From Calothrix sp. NIES-3974 (GTDB lineage: Bacteria > Cyanobacteriota > Cyanobacteriia > Cyanobacteriales > Nostocaceae), in the NCBI RefSeq assembly GCF_002368395.1, contig NZ_AP018254.1, positions 1,922,001 to 1,986,000 on the forward strand: 64,000 nucleotides of DNA, written 5' to 3'. The notes below the pieces were generated by a model. That model did no database searches. It had not been told where the DNA came from and saw only the letters and a program-made list of their open reading frames with translations. The position numbers were made by a program, and so were the translations under genes. How positions within the stretch are numbered: the first letter of the stretch is position 1; each line of letters opens with the position of its first letter. Positions 9,142 to 18,785 of the stretch are shown here, in pieces.

Positions 9142-9645
9142 TTGAAATCAGTGGAAGTTTACCTGATCCGTCACGGAATCGCCGAAGAACGTCAAGATGG
9201 ACTAGATCATCCCGAACGGCAACTCACCAAAGAGGGACGCAAAAAAACCGAAAAAGTTGCCCAACGGCTGAAAGAACTCCAAATAGGGTTCGATTTAGTC
9301 TTGACAAGTCCCTATGCTCGTGCCCAACAAACAGCCCAAATACTGACGCAAGTGGGATTATGCCCAAATGTAGAGATTTGTGAATATCTGGCACCAGATG
9401 GTAATTTTGGCCAATGGTTAGAAAATTGGTGGCAAAGGCAAGAATTTGGGGATAACTGGAGATTGGCCCTGGTTGGACACGAACCGGATTTGAGTCGGTG
9501 GACAGAAATTTTGGTGTGGGGGGAAACCAAAGACCACATAGTCCTCAAAAAAGCAGGTATGATTGGGGTAGAGGTGCCAACAACAGGTTCGCCAGTGGGT
9601 CGGAGTCAGATGTTTTGGTTGACACCACCCAGGTTATTGTTGTAA
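9142..9645 (+). CDS. sixA: Phosphohistidine phosphatase SixA
   Basis: 167-residue histidine phosphatase of the SixA branch. The catalytic RHG motif is in VYLIRHGIAEE, the second conserved Arg in LTSPYARAQQTA, and the second catalytic His in LVGHEPDLSRW. SixA in Escherichia coli removes phosphate from histidine-containing phosphotransfer proteins or the PTS protein NPr; the cyanobacterial target is not known. The frame opens with TTG 9142, and GTG 9151 is an alternative; neither has a good ribosome-binding site. It stands directly upstream of citrate synthase. Confidence 0.9.
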   Translation: MKSVEVYLIRHGIAEERQDGLDHPERQLTKEGRKKTEKVAQRLKELQIGFDLVLTSPYARAQQTAQILTQVGLCPNVEICEYLAPDGNFGQWLENWWQRQEFGDNWRLALVGHEPDLSRWTEILVWGETKDHIVLKKAGMIGVEVPTTGSPVGRSQMFWLTPPRLLL

Positions 9646-9763
9646 CAGATTTTCTGCCATAAAACTCGGAAAAGTTCTGTTAAAACCGATACTGTAATGG
9701 CTGTAGGAATTTCTGCTAACTTTAGCCTGAACAAGTAATTAACAAAAAGCAGATGGTGTTGCC

Positions 9764-10900
9764 ATGGTATTGTGCGAATATAAGCCCGGTCTGGAAGGCA
9801 TTCCTGCTGCCGAGTCCGGTATCAGTTTTGTTGATGGGCAAAAAGGGATACTCGAATATCGTGGCATCCGGATTGAAGAGCTAGCCCAACACAGCAACTT
9901 TCTGGAAACCGCGTATTTATTGATTTGGGGCGAATTACCAACCCAAGATGAATTAAAAGCATTTGAGCAGGAAGTGCGATCGCATCGTCGGATTAAATAC
10001 CGTATCCGCGACATGATGAAATCATTTCCGGAAAGTGGACATCCAATGGATGCACTCCAAGCTTCGGCTGCGGCTTTAGGATTATTCTATTCCCGTCGTG
10101 ATTTACATAATCCAGTCTACATTCGGGATGCAGTGGTGCGATTACTGGCTACCATCCCGACAATGGTGGCAGCTTTCCAGTTGATGCGCAAGGGTAACGA
10201 CCCGGTAAAACCCAACGATGACCTGGATTATGCGGCTAATTTCCTCTACATGTTAACCGAGAAAGAACCCGACCCCTTAGCGGCTCGGATTATGGACGTG
10301 TGTTTGATTTTACATGCCGAACACACCATGAATGCTTCTACTTTTAGTGCGCGGGTGACAGCTTCAACCCTGACAGACCCCTACGCAGTCGTTGCTAGTG
10401 CGGTGGGAACCTTGGGAGGTCCCCTACACGGGGGTGCAAACGAAGAAGTGATCCAGATGTTGGAGGAAATAGGTTCGGTGGCCAATGTCCGTCCCTATGT
10501 TGACAGCTGTCTGGAACGAAAGGCGAAAATCATGGGATTTGGACATCGCGTTTATAAAGTCAAGGACCCTCGTGCCACAATTTTGCAGAAACTGGCAGAA
10601 GAATTATTTGCCAAATTTGGCCAGGATAAGTACTACGATATCGCCCAGGAAATGGAAGTTGTTGTGGCCGAAAAATTGGCCCACAAAGGCATTTATCCTA
10701 ATGTTGACTTTTATTCCGGTTTGGTGTACAGAAAACTGGGAATACCCACAGACCTATTTACACCGATTTTTGCGATCGCCCGTGTAGCTGGTTGGTTAGC
10801 CCACTGGAAAGAACAACTGGAAGAAAACCGGATTTTCCGACCCACCCAGGTTTATAAAGGTGTTCATGATGTTTCCTATATTCCCGTTGCAAAGCGGTAG
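9764..10900 (+). CDS. gltA: Citrate synthase
   Basis: 378 residues, the short two-domain form. It condenses acetyl-CoA and oxaloacetate to citrate, supplying 2-oxoglutarate for nitrogen assimilation. The three catalytic residues are visible: H222 in GPLHGGANE, H261 in MGFGHRVYK and D315 in NVDFYSGLVY. The start MVLCEYKPGLEGIPAAES is typical of cyanobacterial enzymes. It lies upstream of ndhA with a 331-bp gap. Confidence 0.95.
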   Translation: MVLCEYKPGLEGIPAAESGISFVDGQKGILEYRGIRIEELAQHSNFLETAYLLIWGELPTQDELKAFEQEVRSHRRIKYRIRDMMKSFPESGHPMDALQASAAALGLFYSRRDLHNPVYIRDAVVRLLATIPTMVAAFQLMRKGNDPVKPNDDLDYAANFLYMLTEKEPDPLAARIMDVCLILHAEHTMNASTFSARVTASTLTDPYAVVASAVGTLGGPLHGGANEEVIQMLEEIGSVANVRPYVDSCLERKAKIMGFGHRVYKVKDPRATILQKLAEELFAKFGQDKYYDIAQEMEVVVAEKLAHKGIYPNVDFYSGLVYRKLGIPTDLFTPIFAIARVAGWLAHWKEQLEENRIFRPTQVYKGVHDVSYIPVAKR

Positions 10901-11231
10901 TTTGTAGGGAATAGCAGGGGGAGCAGGGGGAGTAGAGGAAATGGATGGTTAGTATATCTTTTTAGTCTTATTCACGATATCCCTCCTGTATCCTGTATTC
11001 TGTCTCTGTCTCCTCGATAATTTCAGAAAACTAAATCTTGACTATAAGCAGAAACTCTAATTATCGTTCGTGGGGTGAAAACCATCGGACGATATACTAG
11101 GCATGGACGGCAAAAAAAACTTAATTTTTGCCCGCCACGGACGCACAAATTGCCCCTGTATCGTTACAGTAATTAACAGATTGTTTTGGTGTCAATGCCG
11201 ACGAACTAATGACCTAACTTAGAGCGGAAAC
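10901..11231. promoter_or_regulatory. gltA-ndhA spacer with stem-loop
   Basis: It contains no gene. A stem-loop with GGCAAAAA (11109-11116) and TTTTTGCC (11125-11132) lies about 100 bp before ndhA. It could end the gltA transcript or be part of the ndhA leader; the sequence does not decide. Confidence 0.35.
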
Positions 11232-12350
11232 ATGAATTCAGGAATTGATCTGCAAGGAACGTTTATCGAATCCCTCAAAGCCTTGGGATTGCCAAGTGGT
11301 ACAGCCAAAGCGATTTGGATGCCACTACCGATGATTTTAATGCTAATTGCGGCAACGGTAGGTGTACTAGTTTCGGTCTGGTTAGAACGAAAAATATCAG
11401 CCGCAGCCCAGCAACGGATTGGTCCTGAATATATTGGTCCTTTGGGACTACTTGCACCGGTCGCGGACGGACTCAAACTCGTCTTCAAAGAAGATGTGAT
11501 TCCAGCCAAATCGGATGCTTTCCTATTCACCTTTGGTCCAATAATTGTTGTATTACCCGTATTCTTGTCCTACATGATTGTACCATTTGGACAAAATTTG
11601 GTAATTACCAATGTGGGTATGGGTGTATTTTTGTGGATTGCCCTGTCAAGTATTCAACCAATAGGTTTACTAATGGCAGGTTATGCATCCAATAACAAAT
11701 ACTCATTGTTAGGGGGATTACGTGCTGCTGCTCAGTCGATTAGTTACGAAATCCCCCTAGCTTTAGCAGTTTTGGCTGTGGCCATGATGTCCAACAGCCT
11801 CAGCACCGTGGATATTGTGAACCAACAATCGGGATACGGAATTCTCGGTTGGAATATTTGGCGACAACCAGTAGGATTTATTATTTTCTGGATTGCAGCT
11901 CTTGCAGAATGTGAACGGATGCCATTTGACCTTCCAGAAGCAGAAGAAGAACTGGTTGCAGGTTATCAAACCGAATATTCGGGGATGAAATTCGCGTTAT
12001 TTTACTTGAGTTCCTATATCAACCTGGTACTCTCTGCCTTGTTAGTATCAGTTCTATATCTAGGTGGTTGGGATTTTCCCATTCCTTTAAATGTGGTTGC
12101 ATCCTGGTTTGGTGTTAGCGAAACAAGTCCGATTCTCCAAGTTGTCGCAGCGTCACTAGGTATTACCATGACCTTGCTCAAAACCTATTTATTGGTGTTT
12201 GTAGCTATCCTCCTACGCTGGACAGTACCACGGGTACGGATTGACCAATTATTAGATTTGGGATGGAAGTTTTTATTACCCGTTGGTTTAGCAAATCTCT
12301 TGATTACAGCTGCATTAAAACTCGCTTTTCCTGTAGCTTTTGGAGGGTGA
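11232..12350 (+). CDS. ndhA: NAD(P)H-quinone oxidoreductase subunit 1 (NdhA)
   Basis: 372 residues, about eight membrane helices; homologue of NuoH/ND1. It lies where the NDH-1 membrane arm meets the peripheral arm and helps form the plastoquinone site. Family signatures are [43 protein letters not shown] and the acidic loop [19 protein letters not shown]. First gene of the ndhA-ndhI-ndhG-ndhE set; ATG 11232 follows GAGCGGAAAC. Confidence 0.97.
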   Translation: MNSGIDLQGTFIESLKALGLPSGTAKAIWMPLPMILMLIAATVGVLVSVWLERKISAAAQQRIGPEYIGPLGLLAPVADGLKLVFKEDVIPAKSDAFLFTFGPIIVVLPVFLSYMIVPFGQNLVITNVGMGVFLWIALSSIQPIGLLMAGYASNNKYSLLGGLRAAAQSISYEIPLALAVLAVAMMSNSLSTVDIVNQQSGYGILGWNIWRQPVGFIIFWIAALAECERMPFDLPEAEEELVAGYQTEYSGMKFALFYLSSYINLVLSALLVSVLYLGGWDFPIPLNVVASWFGVSETSPILQVVAASLGITMTLLKTYLLVFVAILLRWTVPRVRIDQLLDLGWKFLLPVGLANLLITAALKLAFPVAFGG

Positions 12351-12804
12351 TGGGATTTTGGATTTTGGATTTACGTATGGATTAGCTATTTTGGTTATTT
12401 CGTAGACGCAATTACGAATGACCGTCAAGTCGTGAGAAATCCCAAAAGCAGATTTATTTAATTTATTCAGTCACGATTGCGTAACCTGGATTTTGAGCAA
12501 GTGAGGGGTCAGTGTTAAGTGATGGAATTATTTTATCTCTACTTCCCAACTCACTACTTCCTAATCCCTATTCAGAGTCAAGTTTTGGGTATTTGCTCTG
12601 GGTTAGCTTGATAATTTTGAGATGATGCCAAATCCAAAAATACAAGCTTTAGCTTGACTTTTACGTCACATTGCCAGATAGGATTCTGTCATCGTGAGTT
12701 TTTTTCAGACTGAGCTTGTAATTTGAAACCTTGTGGTGGGTATGCACTGAAATCTCAACTGGGAAATTTCCCAAACCAAAACAGAATATCTTAAGGAGAG
12801 GATA
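12351..12804. repeat. Expanded ndhA-ndhI spacer
   Basis: 454 bp without a gene inside an operon that is normally tight. It begins directly after the ndhA stop with GATTTTGGATTTTGGATTT heptads and contains a TTCCCAACTCACTACTTCC-type stretch that recurs elsewhere in the window. The ndhI ribosome-binding site AAGGAGAGG is at its right end. Confidence 0.55.
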
Positions 12805-13389
12805 ATGCTGAAGTTTCTCAAACAAGTTGTCGATTACGGCAAAGAAGCAGTACAAGCGGGAAAATACATTGGACAAGGTTTATCAGTCACCTTTGACCAT
12901 ATGCGTCGTCGTCCGGTTACAGTTCAATATCCCTACGAAAAATTAATTCCCAGCGAACGATTTCGCGGACGGATTCACTTCGAGTTTGATAAATGTATTG
13001 CTTGTGAGGTTTGCGTTCGAGTTTGTCCGATTAACCTACCTGTCGTCGATTGGGATTTTGAAAAAGCCAGCAAAAAGAAAAAGCTCAAACATTACAGTAT
13101 TGATTTTGGTGTTTGTATTTTCTGTGGTAACTGTGTTGAATACTGTCCCACCAACTGTCTATCCATGACCGAGGAATACGAACTCGCAACCTACGACCGT
13201 CACGAACTAAATTATGATAACGTTGCTTTGGGTCGTTTACCCTATAAAGTAACTAATGACCCGATGGTGACACCATTACGGGAGTTAGTTTACCTACCCA
13301 AAGGTGTGATGGACCCCCACGATTTACCTGCAGATGCACCCCGTCCTGGTGCGCGTCCAGAAGACTTGGTAGAACAAGCAGAGAAATAA
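12805..13389 (+). CDS. ndhI: NDH-1 subunit I (two [4Fe-4S] ferredoxin-type)
   Basis: 194 residues, homologue of NuoI. Two CxxCxxCxxxCP clusters, [12 protein letters not shown] and [12 protein letters not shown], bind the two [4Fe-4S] centres that pass electrons towards plastoquinone. The N-terminus ([21 protein letters not shown]) and [10 protein letters not shown] are typical of cyanobacteria and chloroplasts. AAGGAGAGG a few bases before the ATG is a strong ribosome-binding site. Second gene of ndhAIGE. Confidence 0.97.
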   Translation: MLKFLKQVVDYGKEAVQAGKYIGQGLSVTFDHMRRRPVTVQYPYEKLIPSERFRGRIHFEFDKCIACEVCVRVCPINLPVVDWDFEKASKKKKLKHYSIDFGVCIFCGNCVEYCPTNCLSMTEEYELATYDRHELNYDNVALGRLPYKVTNDPMVTPLRELVYLPKGVMDPHDLPADAPRPGARPEDLVEQAEK

Positions 13390-13456
13390 CTTTTGGTTTT
13401 GCGATCGCCAAATCTGAGTAATTTTGGATATTGACCACGAAAGTAAGGAAAAAAAC

Positions 13457-14062
13457 GTGAATTTAGCAGAAGGTGTACAGTTTGTTACGTTTACTATCCT
13501 AGGGCTGATGATGATTGGCGCAGCGCTGGGTGTAGTTTTGTTTGATAATATTGTCTATTCCGCCTTTTTGCTGGGTGGCGTATTTGTCAGCATGGCAGGG
13601 ATGTATTTATTATTAAACGCAGATTTTGTCGCCGCAGCCCAATTATTGATCTATGTTGGTGCGGTTAACGTTCTGATTTTGTTTGCGATTATGCTAGTTA
13701 ACAAGCGGGAAAATTTTGCCCCGATTGCCACTGCATGGGTGCGCAAGGCTGTGACGGGAGTGGTTTGTTTGGGTCTATTTGCGCTGTTAAGTACGATGGT
13801 TTTGGCCACACCTTGGTCACTTTCGACTGCAACACCTGTCAGCAACTCGATTGTTGTTATTGGTGAACATTTCTTTAGCGATTATTTATTGCCATTTGAA
13901 TTAGCATCGGTATTGTTATTAATGGCAATGGTCGGTGCGATTATTTTGGCTCGTCGCGAATATCTACCGGATGTGTCCTCCTCTGCTGATTTGTCCCAAA
14001 CTGTACTTATGTTACCCGAACGTCCACGGGAATTGGTTTCTGCAAATCAGGATAATGAGTAA
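13457..14062 (+). CDS. ndhG: NDH-1 subunit 6 (NdhG)
   Basis: 201-residue membrane protein with about five helices, homologue of NuoJ/ND6 in the proton-pumping arm. Typical segments are NIVYSAFLLGGVFVSMAG, LLNADFVAAAQLLIYVGAVN and ILFAIMLVNKRE. A GTG start at 13457 (MNLAEGVQFV) is chosen over TTG 13424, because cyanobacterial NdhG begins this way and AAGGA lies about seven bases before it. Confidence 0.95.
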   Translation: MNLAEGVQFVTFTILGLMMIGAALGVVLFDNIVYSAFLLGGVFVSMAGMYLLLNADFVAAAQLLIYVGAVNVLILFAIMLVNKRENFAPIATAWVRKAVTGVVCLGLFALLSTMVLATPWSLSTATPVSNSIVVIGEHFFSDYLLPFELASVLLLMAMVGAIILARREYLPDVSSSADLSQTVLMLPERPRELVSANQDNE

Positions 14063-14303
14063 GTAAAAGGGAGACGGTCGAAATTTAATTTTTGCTGACT
14101 GTTAACTGTTAACCGTCAACCATCAATAAAGTTAAAGACTGGAGAGTGGAGACAGAATACCCAGTAATAGTTAAGCATGATCCGTGGAAGTCAATGTATT
14201 TTCGGAATTTTGTCAGTCCGATTAAGTACTCAAAATATATGCTTCCCAACTCCCGACTCCCTTAAATCCAAAATCCAAAATCCAAAATCTAAATTGACAG
14301 AAA
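14063..14303. repeat. ndhG-ndhE spacer with TCCAAAA heptads
   Basis: 241 bp without a gene. It includes a short inverted region (GTTAACTGTTAACC) and, at 14265-14297, a run of AATCCAAA heptads that ends a few bases before the ndhE start. Confidence 0.55.
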
Positions 14304-14609
14304 ATGCAACTTGAATACTTTTTATTACTAGCGGCTGCGCTATTCTGTATAGGCATCTATGGATTGATTACTAGCCGTAATGCGGTCCGGGTGTTGATGT
14401 CGATTGAGTTATTGCTGAACGCGGTAAATCTCAATTTGATGGCTTTTTCCAATTATCTGGACTCGACTGCAATCAAGGGTCAGATTTTTACGGTATTTGT
14501 AATTACTGTAGCGGCAGCTGAAGCAGCTGTGGGATTGGCAATTGTGTTGGCAATTTACCGCAACCGCGATACTGTCGATATGGAGCAGTTTAATCTCCTG
14601 AAATGGTAG
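14304..14609 (+). CDS. ndhE: NDH-1 subunit 4L (NdhE)
   Basis: 101 residues, three membrane helices, homologue of Nuo[27 protein letters not shown] carries the conserved membrane Glu of the proton channel, and [12 protein letters not shown] the second one. Last gene of ndhAIGE; the NAD kinase start lies only seven bases after its stop, so the two are probably co-transcribed. The start codon follows a TCCAAAA heptad tract with no strong ribosome-binding site. Confidence 0.97.
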   Translation: MQLEYFLLLAAALFCIGIYGLITSRNAVRVLMSIELLLNAVNLNLMAFSNYLDSTAIKGQIFTVFVITVAAAEAAVGLAIVLAIYRNRDTVDMEQFNLLKW

Positions 14610-14616
14610 TTGAAGA

Positions 14617-15540
14617 GTGGATCTCAATCAGGTAATTATTGCTTATAAAGCACGCGACCCCCAAAGTAAAAGATGGGCGGAAATGTGTGCTAAACAGCTG
14701 GAAAATCGCAACTGCCAAGTCTTAATGGGACCGAGTGGTCCCAAGGATAACCCCTATCCGGTGTTTCTTGCGTCTGCGAACCATGATATTGACTTGGCTT
14801 TAGTTCTCGGTGGTGATGGTACGGTTTTAACTAGTGCGCGTCATTTAGCCCCGGCTGGAATCCCAATTTTAGGGGTGAATGTGGGGGGACATCTGGGGTT
14901 TCTCACTGAGTCGGTGGAGGAATTTCAGGATACGGAGGCGATTTGGGATCGGTTGATTGAAGACCGTTATGCGGTGCAGCGACGGATGATGTTGCAAGCT
15001 GCGGTATTTGAGGGACATGGTTCCAGTTCGGAACCAGTGAGTGAGCGCTATTTGGCTTTGAATGAAATGTGTGTCAAGCCTGCTTCTGCTGACCGGATGA
15101 TTACCTCGATTTTGGAGATGGAAATCGATGGGGAAGTGGTGGATCAGTGTGTTGGCGATGGTTTGATTGTGTCTACTCCAACGGGTTCAACTGGGTATAC
15201 GGTTTCGGCGAATGGACCGATTATGCACGATGGGATGGAGGCAATCACGGTTACCCCGATTTGTCCGATGAGTTTGTCGAGTCGTCCGTTGATTTTGCCC
15301 CCTGGTTCGGTGGTGAGTATTTGGCCTCTGGGGGATAATGATTTGAGTACGAAGTTGTGGACGGATGGGGTTTTGGGTACGTCAATTTGGCCGGGACATC
15401 GGGTTGATGTTCGGATGGCGGAGTGCCGTGCTAAGTTTATTATTTTAAGGGAAAATAACTCTTATTATCAAACTTTGCGGGAAAAATTATTATGGGCTGG
15501 TACGAGGGTTCGTTATAGTAGTACAAATCATAGTAATTAA
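14617..15540 (+). CDS. nadK: NAD kinase
   Basis: 307 residues. It phosphorylates NAD(H) to NADP(H). Signatures are the GGDG motif in LALVLGGDGTVLTSARH, GVNVGGHLGFLTE, the NE of LALNEMCVKP, and the glycine-rich DGLIVSTPTGSTGYTVSAN. The start is GTG 14617, seven bases after ndhE. Cyanobacteria usually carry two NAD kinases, and which one this is cannot be told here. Coupling to the NDH-1 operon fits a role in the pyridine nucleotide balance. Confidence 0.95.
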   Translation: MDLNQVIIAYKARDPQSKRWAEMCAKQLENRNCQVLMGPSGPKDNPYPVFLASANHDIDLALVLGGDGTVLTSARHLAPAGIPILGVNVGGHLGFLTESVEEFQDTEAIWDRLIEDRYAVQRRMMLQAAVFEGHGSSSEPVSERYLALNEMCVKPASADRMITSILEMEIDGEVVDQCVGDGLIVSTPTGSTGYTVSANGPIMHDGMEAITVTPICPMSLSSRPLILPPGSVVSIWPLGDNDLSTKLWTDGVLGTSIWPGHRVDVRMAECRAKFIILRENNSYYQTLREKLLWAGTRVRYSSTNHSN

Positions 15541-15768
15541 TTGGTAATTCGTAATATGTAATAGCCTGCGGCAACGCTTCGCGTACGTAATACCCGCTAC
15601 GCGGGAAGCAAGTTACGTAATTCGTGATAGCCTGCGGTAAGCTACTACGGGTCTACTTAACGTAATTTTTGGGTTTAATTCTCCTTCGTCTATAGGTATA
15701 TTGATTTGGGTTGGGGTCTAAATCCCCGTCTCAAATGGTCTTTAACTACGAATTACGTAGCGGGTGTT
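15541..15768. repeat. ATTACGAATTACG / CCTGCGGCAACGCTTCGCG repeat block
   Basis: Mosaic of short palindromic units: GTAATTCGTAATATGTAAT, CCTGCGGCAACGCTTCGCG, and CCCGCTACGCGGG followed by AAGCAAG. Related blocks stand at 16715-16800 and 33486-33630, always between genes. The unit at about 15745-15783 runs into the 3' end of the next gene. Confidence 0.7.
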
Positions 15769-15769
15769 A

Positions 15770-16432
15770 TCAATTACGAATTATTTTTAAGGTGGTGGGA
15801 TATTTGATGGCTATGAGGTTGCGATCGCGTTTTGTGGGTGATGACCAGGCTGTTTCAAATTCTTCGATGGGGATTTTTCGGGATGCGATCGCTGGTGGTC
15901 CGGGGTCATGGCAGTATACTTCTTGATTCTGGATGTTGTATATCAGGATGAAGTGGGGGTCGTAGCCGATTTGGTTGTTGAGTTTACATAGGTTGACTAG
16001 ACAGATGATCAGGTATCCAGAGTTGAGAAATGTGGTAATGTCCTGGATAGTAGGGTTATAGGGGGATATATTGATACGGGATATAAGTTGTTTTGCGTAA
16101 GTAATTTCACTGGGTATGTCGCTAAATTTAGTAATAACTCGCCCTAGTTGTAGTCCAAATCTTTCGTATAAATAGGTTTCTCCCAGGGTGGCAAAGCGTT
16201 GATAATCAAAATCTTTTTGACAAATCACTTCAAATCCTTGGTCGAGAAGGTATAGTATTCCCTGGGTATGCCAGGTTGTTTTTGTGTCGCGTTTACCTGT
16301 AACTTCCTCCAGTTGGCTATGGTTAAGGGTTTGGGTGGGCGAAAATGTTTGTAATACCATACTCAAACAAGCCTGGAAGCAGTGGATGTCATCCCAATTT
16401 GCAACGAAGGGAATTTGTGTCACAGTCTCCAA
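15770..16432 (-). CDS. Papain-like (C39-type) protein of unknown function
   Basis: About 220 residues. The N-terminus FVANWDDIHCFQACLSMVL has the Cys-plus-hydrophobic-helix pattern of C39-like cysteine peptidases. A His in DPHFILIYNI and the following CHDPGP would supply the His and Asp of such a site. It resembles the C39 peptidase family in outline only; there is no adjoining ABC exporter or bacteriocin gene. The frame opens with TTG 16432; GTG 16423, with GGAG 11 bases before it, is equally likely. The last residues (IIRN) and the stop come from a dispersed ATTCGTAATTGA repeat, so the original C-terminus may have been replaced. Confidence 0.6.
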   Translation of the reverse strand: METVTQIPFVANWDDIHCFQACLSMVLQTFSPTQTLNHSQLEEVTGKRDTKTTWHTQGILYLLDQGFEVICQKDFDYQRFATLGETYLYERFGLQLGRVITKFSDIPSEITYAKQLISRINISPYNPTIQDITTFLNSGYLIICLVNLCKLNNQIGYDPHFILIYNIQNQEVYCHDPGPPAIASRKIPIEEFETAWSSPTKRDRNLIAIKYPTTLKIIRN

Positions 16433-16805
16433 ACTCCAACCAATTTAGATTGTATTTATTTGTAACATTTGCTGGGATGTTTGATGGTGTCAAAGTTTGC
16501 AGTTTCGGGAAAACAAGCATTATGGAGAATACAGAATCAATAGGATTTTAGATTTTAGATTTTAGATTTTGGATTTTAGATTTTGGATTCAAGGGAGTCG
16601 GGAATTGGGAGTTGGGAAGCATATATTTTTTAGATTTTGGATTCAAGTTTAACTGAACCGTATTGAAATTTAATGGGACAAAGCACTACCCTCACAAAAA
16701 TACTTTCTCCGCAAACCCGAATTACGTAGCCTACTTCCCCCATAGCAGGTATTACGTACGCGAAGCGTTGCCACAGGCTATTACGAATTACGAATTAGTA
16801 ATTAT
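16433..16805. repeat. Heptad tract and ATTACG repeat block
   Basis: No gene. A long run of TTTTAGA/TTTTGGA heptads covers about 16545-16590, with a second short one at 16628-16644. An ATTACG block with TACGCGAAGCGTTGCC and ATTACGAATTACGAATTAG covers about 16718-16800 and ends at the thrC stop. Confidence 0.65.
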
Positions 16806-17897
16806 TCAAAATCCCATCACTGCTGCGACTGATTTGATATCTGCGGGGATTCCCTGGTGAAATTGACTTTGACTATGTTTGATGGCTGTATCTGGGTCTT
16901 TGAGTCCGTTTCCAGTTAACACGCAGACGATTGTCGCACCTTCGGGTACTTGGTCTTTGACTTTGAGTAAACCCGCTACGGATGCTGCACTCGCTGGTTC
17001 ACAAAAAATTCCTTCCTCAGAGGCTAATAATCGATAGGCGCTTAAGATTTCTTCGTCGGTGACGGCGTTAAATTCCCCTTGACTCGCATCTTTCACGGCG
17101 ATCGCTTTATCCCAACTAGCTGGATTGCCGATACGAATGGCTGTAGCAATTGTTTCTGGAAATGCTACTGGACTACCGTTGACAAGAGGGGCAGAACCTG
17201 ATGCTTGAAAACCCATCATTTTCGGTAGGCGATCGCATTTTCCTTGCTGGTGGTATTCACAAAAGCCCATCCAATAGGCGCTGATGTTACCTGCATTACC
17301 AACGGGGATACACAACAAGTCGGGGGCGTTGCCTAAAATATCAACCAGTTCAAAGGCTGCTGTTTTCTGTCCTTCGAGACGATAGGGGTTGACGGAGTTG
17401 ACGAGGGTGACTGGGTAGGACTCCGCAAATTCCCGGACAATTTCTAGGGCACGGTCAAAATTACCTTGAATTGCTAACACTTCGGCTCCGTACAATAGGG
17501 CCTGAGCTAGTTTCCCTAGTGCCACATAACCATCGGGTATTAATACAAATGCTCGCATTCCTCCACGACGGGCATAGGCGGCGGCGGCGGCGGAGGTGTT
17601 GCCGGTGCTGGCGCAAATGACCGCTTGCGCTCCTGCTTCTTTGGCCTTACTTACAGCCATTGTCATTCCCCGGTCTTTGAAGCTACCTGTGGGGTTGAGT
17701 CCGTCGTATTTGACGAATACACGAACTTGTTTACCGATATGGGCTGCGATATTGGGGACGGGAATCAGGGGTGTGTTTCCTTCCAATAGGGTGACGACCG
17801 GAGTGCGATCGCTCACTGGTAGGTAGGGGCGGTAGGCTTCAATGAGTCCAGGCCAAGGTTGGCGGTGGGATTTGGCAACAGTCAGGCTTACAGTCAT
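16806..17897 (-). CDS. thrC: Threonine synthase
   Basis: 363-residue PLP enzyme (fold type II) that turns O-phospho-L-homoserine into threonine. The PLP lysine is K74 in [11 protein letters not shown]. Further signatures are [15 protein letters not shown], the phosphate loop [12 protein letters not shown] and [11 protein letters not shown]. The length matches the short bacterial form. It starts at ATG 17897; a GGGATTTGGGGTTTGGGAT heptad tract lies just upstream on the coding side. Single gene. Confidence 0.95.
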   Translation of the reverse strand: MTVSLTVAKSHRQPWPGLIEAYRPYLPVSDRTPVVTLLEGNTPLIPVPNIAAHIGKQVRVFVKYDGLNPTGSFKDRGMTMAVSKAKEAGAQAVICASTGNTSAAAAAYARRGGMRAFVLIPDGYVALGKLAQALLYGAEVLAIQGNFDRALEIVREFAESYPVTLVNSVNPYRLEGQKTAAFELVDILGNAPDLLCIPVGNAGNISAYWMGFCEYHQQGKCDRLPKMMGFQASGSAPLVNGSPVAFPETIATAIRIGNPASWDKAIAVKDASQGEFNAVTDEEILSAYRLLASEEGIFCEPASAASVAGLLKVKDQVPEGATIVCVLTGNGLKDPDTAIKHSQSQFHQGIPADIKSVAAVMGF

Positions 17898-18336
17898 CCG
17901 ATTTGGGATTTGGGGTTTGGGATTTTGGATTACCCTGGGGGTAGGTTTTTTGAGTTTGTTGGCGGACTTCTAATTTGACAAATTTCCCTGACGGAGTGTC
18001 CTTTTGGGGGAATCCGATACTGGGGATAATTTATCTATCGAAGTTTCCTTGCTAGCCGCAGTCAGGTTGACAATAATTCTGAACTCGCGGCTAACGCAAC
18101 ATTTTAGTTTACCTGTTTACATGTACCAATGGGAAGAGTTTTAAATTTTTTTTTGGGGGAAATCAGTAGGATTCACTATTTCCGTGGAAAGATTATGGAA
18201 ACAAATCATTCCTTACCCCAGTCTCTATACATACTTATGGGACGATTCAATTATCGCCACACAAAATATACAATAATTTAATGATTCTTAAAAAAACACT
18301 ATTATATTATCTCTAATGGTGTGAGTTGAGTTCTGG
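17898..18336. promoter_or_regulatory. Divergent spacer between thrC and a small gene
   Basis: About 440 bp with no gene. The thrC-proximal 40 bp are GGATTTGGG-type heptads. The rest is unremarkable AT-rich DNA that should hold two divergent promoters. Confidence 0.35.
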
Positions 18337-18534
18337 ATGGAATTGACAATGACTACATCAAGCCTTTCAAAACCTGAAGCTCCTGTTGAGCAAGCTAATC
18401 AATTAACAAAAACCTGTTATCAAGCAGATCAGCAAGTCAAATTTATGTACTTGCAGGCTGAAATCGATTGTTTGCTGGAGGAACTCAAAAATCTCAAACG
18501 GCAACGTTGTGAGAGCGAAAATGTTCACGGTTAA
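18337..18534 (+). CDS. Small conserved cyanobacterial protein of unknown function
   Basis: 65 residues (61 if translation begins at ATG 18349, MTTSSLSKP). No signal peptide or membrane helix. The C-terminal half QVKFMYLQAEIDCLLEELKNLKRQR is a short amphipathic, probably coiled-coil helix. Its composition resembles small acidic-basic proteins common in filamentous cyanobacteria. It stands alone and is followed by a strong stem-loop at 18643. Confidence 0.65.
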   Translation: MELTMTTSSLSKPEAPVEQANQLTKTCYQADQQVKFMYLQAEIDCLLEELKNLKRQRCESENVHG

Positions 18535-18642
18535 GCTTTAACTGGCGAACGGCAAGAAGTTAACCAAATTTGAGCTAACCAATTTGAGCTAAAAGGTTTC
18601 AATTTTGTGGCGACCAACGTCGGAAGGAATTAACTCCTTCTT

Positions 18643-18674
18643 CTAGGAGTACACTTAATTTTTGTACTTCCTAG
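18643..18674 (+). terminator. Stem-loop downstream of the small gene (possible terminator)
   Basis: CTAGGAGTAC pairs with GTACTTCCTAG around an AT-rich loop that includes TTTTT. A smaller hairpin GAAGGA/TCCTTC precedes it at about 18623-18640. The T-run is in the loop rather than after the stem, so termination is only possible, not shown. Confidence 0.4.
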
Positions 18675-18785
18675 CGTTGCGATCGCCAAGTTGTTTAATA
18701 TTATATTTTGATATTCAACCAGGTTAGAACCCTTTGCAAACACAATTTAATTATTTAATTAAATAATCACAGCAGCTTTCCCCTC

